DNA from: Elysia marginata | Taxonomy: Eukaryota; Mollusca; Gastropoda; Plakobranchidae | DNA length: 39,609 nucleotides | Assembly (NCBI GenBank): GCA_019649035.1 | Contig: BMAT01006728.1 | Span: forward strand, 96,320 to 135,928 | Direction: 5' to 3' | Shown: piece after piece, positions 21,691-32,100 of the stretch | How the letters are laid out: every line of letters starts with the position of its first letter | Numbering within the stretch: the stretch's first letter is position 1 | The notes under the pieces: model-generated | What the model saw: only the letters and a program-made list of their open reading frames with translations | The model's database searches: none | What the model was told of the DNA's origin: nothing | Made by a program: the position numbers and the translations under genes

Positions 21691-23557
21691 TATCACTAAA
21701 AATGTGGAGAATAAAAGAATGTTCATTTGGTAGGGGTTGAATCATCAAAAGGTTTAAAAGTTTGTGTGTCCTCTTTTGCCTGATAAATACTTAAAGGAAA
21801 ATATTACATCTTGCTAAGAGATCATCAAAGATGATTATTTTTTTAATTACCGGTACACAGAGACATAACAACATTGACTTTAGTGGGTAGAAGAACCTTT
21901 CATGTTTTTTGTCAGAATAGATTGATTAAAGAAACAATAAGTGTTGCGGTAAAAGAGATTGTGGCACACCTATGCTTCACTTGAAAAAATTAAAGTCATC
22001 ATGGATGGTGATTATTTTTTTCAATCATACCTGGATGTTACAACATTCATTCTACAAACTTCTTTCAGTATAAGAATTAAGAACCTCATATTTTGCCAGT
22101 AGGTACTGTTTATAGAATGAATAAATGTTGAAGAAATACAAAATAGTTGTGGCCATAGATTTTTTAAGGTTTCAAGATAAAATCAAGCAGATTCACAATT
22201 TTTACATCTATTTACCCTCCACCCAACAGCAAATGGCAGACAAAATTAACGAACAAGTTCATTACATATAATTGTACAAATAGCTAAGCAATCAATGATG
22301 TCCCATGACTCTGTCAGTGAGAACAATATAGCTGTGGAGAGCGGTGAGGGTCAAATAGTTTTTTTATGACTGAAATTTTTGCCTATTTCAGTATTTGTAT
22401 TGGATGCCATACAATGAATGGAAAATGAAATTTCTCTATGACCAACTTTTACAAAACTTACGTGGAGTTCATTAGCCTCAAGTGGCATAAGGCAAACGAC
22501 AAATGACTTTCTCTGCATAATGTCTATTAAAGCTGATTTTAAAGTGACCCTGATGGCGAAATGCAAAAAAAGATCATACCATTTATAGAGGGACGTCATT
22601 TATCACAAAATATCGGGAGATCATGATTTTTTCCCCGATTTATTGAGCAATCTCAAATTTAGGTTTACCTCAACCTCAGTTATGTAATAACTATTGATAA
22701 TCAGCATTGTTTTTTTGTTGGGTGTAAATTGATGACATACCTGGAACATATTATTAAATCATAAAATAAAAAAATTTCATTGATTTGAAAACTCTTGCCA
22801 GGATTCTGATCTTTCTTCAGTCTAGAGGCATGACATGGTTATGCAAGCATAATGTGTAGCATTAGTTATGACATGATGGTTCTATAATCACTTGGACCCT
22901 CACAGGTAAATGTTGCGTCAGGCTGGCCATGTGTAATTTGAGAACAACTCTTGTGTAAACAAGTCAGGGATGAAAGCGGCTTATGCTAAAAAAAGCAGGA
23001 AAAGGTGTTCTTACAGAAATTTTGGTGGACTAATTTAAAAAAAAGATAGATACAACTCTGTACTAGTGCCTACATAGCTATACAACTCAAAAAAGTGTTT
23101 GATTTTCTACGGCTCTAAATTTGAGGGTTTTCTTTAACATTTAAATTATATATTTTTTAAGTTTTCCTGGCTTTTTTAGCTTAATAAAACTGCTAAAAAT
23201 CGGAATTCCTGCAAAAATCAGAAAACTTGCATCCTTGACAAGTCTGTGGTAGCACCAGTAGCTGTCATAAGCTTGTTTGTTAAGTGTGGTATGAAGATGG
23301 TTCTTTGTTTCTGAGTAGAAACACAGTGACGACTGATACTGCAAAGGCTACCAGCCTGAATGTAAAAGACTTACATACTATAAAGGAGACGCGTTTATCA
23401 ATTTTAGCTGTCATTAATTTTATCTTCTCTAAAAAATTTTTTCCTTCTATTTAAAAAAAAATACACATGTACTTATAAATTACAAAAAACTTCCTTATTA
23501 GCCGCCTCACCCTTCCCGATTAATAGTTTAACTCATATAGAAACAATTCCATTTCTT

Positions 23558-23632
23558 TTAAATCTTTTTCGTATTCCCTGGTTTCCCGATTACCAGGATT
23601 CCTGATTTCAAGGCCCCACTGTTCTACACCAA
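23558..23632 (-). mobile_element. Tigger/pogo-like terminal sequence (solo end)
   Basis: Read on the minus strand it begins CAGTGGGGCCTTGAAATCAG and continues through AATCCTGGTAATCGGGAAACC, a relative of the end at 2091-2165. The flank is AA, not TA. No partner end was found nearby. Confidence 0.5.
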
Positions 23633-24420
23633 TTTATTTCAAGTCTTACAAAAGCTGAGACGATAAAAAGATGAGAATATGAAAAGAATGACTCAGAGGT
23701 ACTCAAGTTTTGTTTTGGATAAGATAAGGCATTTTTTATTTTGTATTACATGTATAATATTTTCAAACCACCTACAATGAAGAACTCTTCAGGAATAATA
23801 ATTTACCACAAAAAATATGTGTAGCAATCCCACAAATAGAATCTAAATCTAGTTTCAAAATTTTATGATTTAGGCATTAACATACCATTGAAAAACCTTT
23901 GGGAAAACCCTTGTAAAGGTTAAAATTAGAAACCTTGATTATGGAGCTTTTGCACTCAGAGGATTGAATATCATAACCAACATTCCTCATAAAAATAATT
24001 TTTCCTTTAATCACTAATCAGTTCTGGAGTTGAATTTCAACAATTTAATGATTGATTATATTATAAATTTCCAATTTATGTTGAGGTATATTTCTGTTCT
24101 CACTTTGTCCATTTCCTCAAATTGACAATCAGCAAAACATGACTCATTTTGTGGGACCGCTACAATAACATAAATATACAGTAACATCAAAATCATAAAC
24201 CATAATTGTTGACTACCAGAATGCACATTTCTGCAATAAAGACTAAGTTCACAATTGTTCAAATTAAAATCTATAGGTATAATGATTTTTTAACATAAGA
24301 GATCTTTTCCATAAACTTTTGATTACTCAACCTCAACTGATTTTGTTATAATTCTATTTGTACATTTAAAGAAAAACAACCAAATAAGGAGACATGAGCT
24401 GTATGTCTACAATATGTTTA

Positions 24421-24428
24421 NNNNNNNN
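24421..24428. other. Assembly gap (8 N)
   Basis: Eight N in intergenic DNA. Confidence 1.
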
Positions 24429-26152
24429 CAATCTTGAAATATTTACCATCGTGAAGCAATTTTGTGTTTTCAGTTATGTGGTTCAAAACGATGCTGCAGT
24501 GTTCACCACAAGTGCAGTTTAAGTCATTATGAGCTCTTTATTTATCTGACAGTGTACCATTTCAACACTGAAATATGTTTGCGAAAAAATTTAAAAACTT
24601 GTTATAACAAGTAGGCCCATTTTAATAAAAAAAAATAGCACCAAACAATTGTGAAAAATGTTATTTTTGAGTCCTCTTGTTTTAGTCTAACTACATGATA
24701 TTCATGAATAAAACAAAATAAAACTGAAGGGCTACAAAAAATAATACTATATGGTACTCAATTCTATCTTGAAATTGGCTTGTTGGATGCATTAATGTAT
24801 TGTTTAAGGTAGATCCACCTCCTAAGCACACAGACATCCGTAAATTTACAGTTACAAAATTTTGAAAGGAATGTGTGAAAAGTTTTAAAATCATAAAAAA
24901 TTTGAGTCTTTTGAGTGATGAACTGATTAGTTAAAATAATATATCATAGACATGAATGATGAATAATTTGCTTATGATAGCCTTAATAGTTTTCAATGTT
25001 ATTTTGTTTTAAGGAAAAAAAGCATATTAATGGGAAAAAAAAACAAAAAAAAATGAGAGGAACATAAAGGATGCAATGTGAATAAAAAGAGCTCTCTTTT
25101 ACTTTTACATTCTATTCAAACCAAAAGGGGTTTGAGAAAGTATCTAATGATATGAAAATATGAAACTTGACAAAAAGATATTTGCATCAAGTTTTTATGC
25201 AATATTCTTAGCTGTCATATCTATAAAAAGTTTCAACACAACTACTCTTTTTAATTATTTCAATTAAAATGCTAAAATTAATGTCTTTTTTTATTTGACA
25301 CAAATAAAAGTTTCAGAAACCTTTTTTTTTCTTCAAATAATATTGTCTTTGAAGGCATAGAAAGCTTCAGGTAAAACTCGATCTTGATAAATAACTCTAA
25401 AACATTACAACTTGTAACTCCTCTTATCAGGAACATACTTAATTTAATACAATCTGAGTAAGTTAACCTTATTGGCAATTTACACTAAACTTTTTATTAT
25501 ATTTATAACCTGTGCATGATATGATTTTTATAAATAGAATAAATCATACAAAGAAAAAAATTTCTTTAGAAGGCAATGGTTAAGTCAGCTGACCAAAGAC
25601 TTCAACAATATATAACTGATGGGAAGGAAAATGTTCAATTGTCGTGCATTCTGACCAAATGAGTTGTAAGTTAAATGGCTCAGTTTGAGATATAGGCTTT
25701 TAAAGTTTAGTGGGTGTTCAGAAGTCAAATTTTTTAAATTTTAGATATAGATGTTAAAACCATTTTAGAAACTAGTTTTCACACCTAATTCATGTTGAAA
25801 TTTCATGTTTCATATGTTTGATTTAAACTAGTATATTTGCAAGGCCTCAACACCTTTATAATAGTCTAAACTTTAAATGATATTTTCTCTTTTTTTCTGA
25901 AACTTCACAAGTCCTGACACTGACGACTTCAAATGGCTATAATTCCATACAGAAGTGCGATACAGCGTTTCTGGATTTTTTTTTTTTTTTGTATTTAAAA
26001 GTAGAGGAAATAAGCTTATATGTGATATTAATATTTCACTACCTTTTAAGATTGACTTAAGACTCATTTTGCCTGGTTGCAAGACAAAAGCAGATGGCTG
26101 CTGCCTTGCTGAAGCCTTGATTGCAACAGTTACTTCTGATTGAAGAATTTTG

Positions 26153-26170
26153 TTATTTCCACTTGATGGT
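26153..26170 (-). CDS. VIPAS39: VIPAS39 exon 11: five codons and stop
   Basis: Acceptor TTTTTTAG. Codes TIKWK and TAA. The match to the conserved SPE-39 carboxy end (ending in -RWKN in the vertebrate protein, from memory) identifies this 18-base exon. An overlapping 108-codon open frame is otherwise spurious. Confidence 0.85.
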   Translation of the reverse strand, partial: TIKWK

Positions 26171-29100
26171 CTAAAAAAAGGGAAGAAAAAAAATGTCATT
26201 TAAATAGAACAAATGTTTCAATGAACAAAATAGAACATATTACAGTGAAACGAAAAAGATGCTCATACTGTTTAGGTTCTGTTCATAGAAAATGTAATCA
26301 ATAGCGCACACAAAACTTTAGCACAGATGTTTAATTTTCTGACAAATGACACAAATTTAGCAAAGCAAGCAACATAATCATTTTAAACAAATTTATACAA
26401 CTCAATGAGACAAATTCAGATAAGATAATACAAATACCACACTACTGCCATGTGCTCACTTCTTACAAGCCTATGCAGTTGAAAAGATTGCCAAAATGAT
26501 TTTTTTTCCTTCAAGTGTGGCATATTGTATGTGTTAGTACTTGTAAAAAGCATATACTATTATATTTCTATAATAGTCATAAGACATTTTTATGTATAAT
26601 ATTTACATAACACATGAGTAGCACTTGCACAAAAATAAGTTGCTTTAGTAAGATGTAAAAATTGAGAAAATTGACATTTTATATCAAAAGATAAAAATTT
26701 TACTCAGAAATTTCTTAACATTAAGTGAAACTTTCTGCTGCCTTTTATAAAGAGCATTTACAATAAAGTATACATCAGTCATTAAATTGCTGAAATGATG
26801 GTTAGAACTGAGATAATGAATTCATGGACTTGCTGGTGATCTTTTTAGCTCTTTTGTAACGTAAAATCTTTGCAAATGTTTTTCTTTCTTTTTTTTCTTT
26901 GGGAAAAGGATCTCATTGCTCCCTAAACTTTCAAATACAATAACTCAAATCACAATCAAGGTAAAAATTTTTTACTACCTTAGAGATTTTTCAAGAAGCT
27001 TTACATCTCTTAATCTAGGAACTTCAACTTAACTTATTTTGTAAAATAGGTACCCATGTCAATAACATTGTAATAGTTAAAGTATTTGGATTACTATGCT
27101 GCACATAGTGTTGCCTGAGAACTGCTTTATTCAACAGTACCCAATTATGTTGTAATTTAACTCAACCCCCACCTTATAGCGCCCGCCACCGCCCAATTGG
27201 ACCACAATATTGTGTACCTATATCACCCGTTGTCGCCTGATCGCCACTGCTCTTGTTGTGTACTTTTGGTAGCTTAGAAACCCCGGAAATCTTACTGGAA
27301 ATCTCGAAGCTCTTCTTCTTTTAGAGGAGATCTCAAGCTTTTCTGGCAATATTTTTATTTCCATTTTTGATCCACAAATAAGCGGGTCCGTTGAAGATGA
27401 CAGGTTTTCAGTACGATTTTGCACAGATTTCTAGACCTAGATTCTATATCTAGATGTACAACATAATTTTATGTACTCTCATAGTTTTTGTTGTAAAGCG
27501 CTCTGAGCCTGAGCTTTTTGGGGTAGAGCTCTATAGAAATGATATTTTATTATTATTATTATTATTAGATGAAGCTGTGTCCCATATGGGCGATTTTACC
27601 TCCCTCCTCTTAGGGACAGGGCTTTGTTGAGCTGGATGGGCCTAAGGGGGATTAAGTTAAGTATAAAAAGCATTCCAGATAAACAGGCTTAGAGAAAAAA
27701 AGAGGAAATGTGGCATGATGCAAATTATTCTAGGTTTCTTACCGAAGTATGAAGGACATCAAATGCATACAATCCTTCCTTAGAATATCGATCTAGTTTT
27801 GCGGCTAACTGTTCTAACTCAGCTCGATTCTTCAAGGCCACCAAAGCCTAAAGGTAAGAAAGACACAATGACAAAGTGAATATGAATAAAAAAAATATTT
27901 AGAAGAAGCATTAGCATTATGCTGTCTGTGTCTAGTAAAGGCAAAAGTTTCATCTAAGGTTGATACAATCCTTTATCAAGATTTGATAAACCCCTCTACT
28001 TATTTATGATTAAGTCTCTGACATTAGGATCATAACTATGCTAAAGTCATGTGATTGCTTTGACAAAGTTTAAAAGTTTGAGGGATTAAAAAGACTCAAT
28101 TTAGCTTCAAGCAATATCTTAATAAACTTCCCTTATGCATGCAAAGATACTTCAGCCTAAGACTGTTTCATGAACACATTTCCTATTCCAAGTTAAAAAA
28201 AAAATCAACCATATAAATACTCAGCAACAGCAAAATACAATAAACAAATGTCTAGCAACCAGTCTAGATGAGTCTGATGATGCAGTTTTCAAACTACAAC
28301 ACTTTGATATTTTTAACAATGCATTTTTCTGAGCCTCTAATAGTTGACAATTTTTTTTTGGAAAACACAAGAACTTATTTTGATTGAGATCAAGAGGAAT
28401 AGATATTGATTTAAAAGGCTTTTTCTTAAATTCAAATCTTCTGATACCCCTAACATTACAGCTGGTCACAAGACAAATATTATAAAATTAAAAAAAAATA
28501 TATCTAAGGTATGATTACATAAAAAAAGAATAAAAAAAACCAAACTTTTAAAGCTAAAACATGTTATGAGCATCTTCCTTTTTTCCCAATAAAATTCTAA
28601 CATTTATTGCAGAAGTTTTTATGATAAAGAAAAAAATTTGTGTGATGAAAATAAAAACCAGGACACATAAAATTATTTTTTGCTTTATTAGTAGAGAAAC
28701 TATAAAGAAGCTGTGTTGAGGTTTCATCAACTATTGTGATAAAACATTACTTTAAATTTGAGAAAAAATAACTTTAATAAGAAATGTCTTTCAGGTTTTC
28801 CTTTACCCTTGACTCTAAGCATGTATGCAAAACCTGAACTTGACAAATTATGCTAATAGTTTTAAGCATTTATTCCTGTTACTGCTTTCACAACAGCAAA
28901 AAAAAGGTTACTCACATCTATAACAGCAATTTGGCATGATACTCTTTTGGCCAGGCTCAATCTCTGCTCAACATTGTCAACCAACCCTAAGTATTTTTGC
29001 AATATCTGAAGAGTAATAAGGAAATTAGTGTAAAAAAAAAAAACGCTTTTATAACAGTTACACAAACCTATATCAAGCTAATATAAGAAAGGAAGAAAAG

Positions 29101-32100
29101 AACAATGCTATTAAAGGCAATTCAAGGAATAAACTTTATTCTGTTTCTTGTGAACAATAAAAATGGTCTCCTGGGGTAAAGAAATGTTTATAAATGCGAC
29201 TTCAACCAGTGAACACAAAAAGCCTAGGGGTTAGGCAATTTTGTTCATAAGCCTGAAAAATAAAACAGCAATTTTATCTAAAGTAAAAATAATATTTTGA
29301 ATTTTAAACAAAGGCACATGCCTTTCTCATGGCAATCTAAGTTTGCTTTGTAAAAATTTGTTAGGAAATATTTCTAGCCATACTAAAATATTTGTTCCTT
29401 TGTGTTTTCTTCACAGCAACAGCCTCTTGGTGACAGGACAAAAATCATAAAAATATGACAAGCCATATCCGTCAAATTGGATCTAAAAAACTTATCTGCT
29501 TAAAACTGCACATGTTGCATTACTATCTGACCTGTGTTATACTCTGCCAGATTAAAGTATTGTACAAATATGACTTTCACAGTCCCAAAACTTCTTATTA
29601 TTCAATAAATATCCTTAAAATGATATCAGTAAGTAGTACTAACATCTTGTGGTGCTCCATTCCTGTGCAGAATTGCCACAACTTTATCAAATCCGATGGC
29701 AGCTTTGAGCTGTGTTTTTCCAAACCATCCCTGAAAAAAACCCCATCAACAATAGAATACATATGGTAGGACATTAAGCATGATAAAAATAGAGGCTGAA
29801 ACAAAAAAGTCATATTGTTTGAGTGCTGTATATCAAATAATTGTTGTTAAAAAAGAATAAACCTGTTTTATTGCAGTTATTATCTTTTATACTGCTTTGT
29901 CAATTTTCCGTCCTTTTCTTATTTTCAAAGTTTGATATAAATCTATATTTTGCGTCTTACATATTGAGTGCAGTCAAACCTGTTTCCCTCAAAGTTTTTG
30001 AGAAATTGTACTGATTCAAAAGATATTTGATGAAAATTTTAGTAACATTCCTATTTTTGTTTCTAATTTACTGCCTGCTGAAAGTCTACACAGTATGAAA
30101 TAGCTGGGTGACTCTCTACCTCCATACCACTCACTTGGGTCCAGTCATAATTTATACAGAAGTGTCAATAATTAATAATATAAGTTCTTTTTAATGATAA
30201 AAAAAACAAAACAAAACAAAAACTGAATGTTTTTAGAACTACACTGTAATTTGTAAAACAAGGCAGTTATCTGCATCTTCACTCATACAATCTTTTAGAG
30301 TCTTCATTCTAAAAATGAAATTTCAAACCGTTGTGAAAGAAAGATTGTTCTAATGAGTTGAAACAATCATTTGCAGTGGGATGAGGAAATGACCCAGGCA
30401 ACTAGAGGAAGTTATTTGAAAAGCTTATAATCAAAGAGACTAGGAAGAACTGAAGTCAAACATGAGACAATAGTGAGTTGAGCAGCCAAATTTCTATTTA
30501 ATATGGCAATGTTTATTCTCATGTATAAGGTTAAAAGGCTAGTTAAAGATATTAGCCTCTCTCAGTATTAAACCTTTGCTGTGAGAAGAGTTTCAATATC
30601 CTTCCATTGCCGCAGCTTTGCTCTGGCTCCTATAGCCGTCCATGTAAACTGCTTGTCTGATAGCTGGTAGGACAAAGCATATTCATGCAGAATTAAAATC
30701 ATATAATAACAAACATTCTCAAAGCACTTGTGTATCATTTATTTCAATTGAAGCCACTGCCTATTCACCATTAGTTATTTAATTTTTAAGGTACATAAAA
30801 TTGTTTGATATGCAGAAGAGGCCTTAGTTTTATGCAGATGCTGTTGTTGCTGAGGTCAAGGGGCCTATGTACCATAAACCATTTGAATTCTCATATTTTC
30901 TTTTAAATAAGAACTGCACACTCTTTCTTTAATTTGACTCAGATTTGTCTTCTTTTCTCTTAGCCTTTTTGCTGGATTGGCATATACATTTTTTAGATTC
31001 ACAAAAACTGGGGGAAAAAAGAGTGAATAAAAACAATCTGTTAAGGTTTTGCTTTACCTCATGTCTTTTTCGAATGGCAGTTGGGCTGGCAAGAGAGTTC
31101 TGAGAGAAAACAAACAGCAGATCGTCAAATATATCAGATTCTTGCAAGGTAAAGGAACAATAGGGCTCCACAGGTAATAAAATATTGACAACAAAATAAA
31201 AACAAGTTTTTGATCCTCATTTCTACAAAATTAAAGAAAAAAAGAAAACAAGACATGGTTAAAGACAAAACAAAAAGATATTTTTAGCCATCCAAGTAAT
31301 AAGATCACCTACTAAAACATTAGTTCTTAGAACATCTAGTGACCCTGTGATATTCTTTAGCTTTGAATTGGCGTCTTGATCAGAAACAGTAGATGCAATT
31401 ATTAAAAGTAAATGCATAAAAGATGCAAAAGATAACTTACTTCCCCTAGATCATAATGATATAAGCAGCAATAATAGAGAGTTGTGACAACAGGCATGTC
31501 AATCAAGCTCCTTTTGCGAGGGAAATCTTTAAATAGAGCACTGCGTCCTGATGCTTCCAAGCCAGCATCTGATTCCTTTACATGAGCAGGATGTTGAAAA
31601 CAAAAATTGCAATAGATGAGACAGTTGAAGAATTAGTAATTTTAAACATTAAATAAGTTTCAGTTAGCAAAATACAAGAGAGAAAAATTTCTCTGAGCTC
31701 AAATTCAGTGAATTGTCATATTCAATTTAAATTGAATTGAAATTCATCATACTCACCATAAAATGTACTTTTAAATGCAAGAAATTATAATTTACTTTCT
31801 TTCCTTTTATTTCACTCTAAGATAACAGATGTTTATCACCTAAGTATGTACAGTTTTACATTTTTCAACCATTTTTACTGCTTACATAGATTTGAACATA
31901 TTCTCCATGAGTTACACAGACAACAGGACACTGAATATTTTCAAGCAATTTAAAATTGTCTTACATTACCAATAATCACATGCTGTTGCAAAGACTTCTA
32001 CTTTTGACCCATATTAACAAAACTGTATGTGTTGACCATTTTTTCAATACCTTGATTCAGAGAGATATAAGCCTTTGGTGAAATTTGTCTAGGGGATTTC

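Larger units (their letters stand above)
21691..26152. other. Intergenic and presumed 3' UTR of the minus-strand gene
   Basis: AT-rich; no exon found on either strand. It holds a Tigger-like end (23558-23632) and an 8-base gap. The 3' UTR of the VIPAS39-like gene must begin at 26152 on the minus strand. Possible AATAAA signals on that strand are at 25493-25498 and 25290-25295; neither can be preferred. Confidence 0.5.

Noticed and set aside
25873-26199. 108-codon minus-strand open frame
   Set aside because: Only its first codons after the acceptor at 26170 overlap the real TIKWK-stop exon; the rest is in another frame and low in complexity.
27218-27424. 68-codon minus-strand frame as an extra VIPAS39 exon
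   Set aside because: The neighbouring exons join in phase without it, their junction matches the family's conserved end, and the stretch precedes a SINE-like tail.
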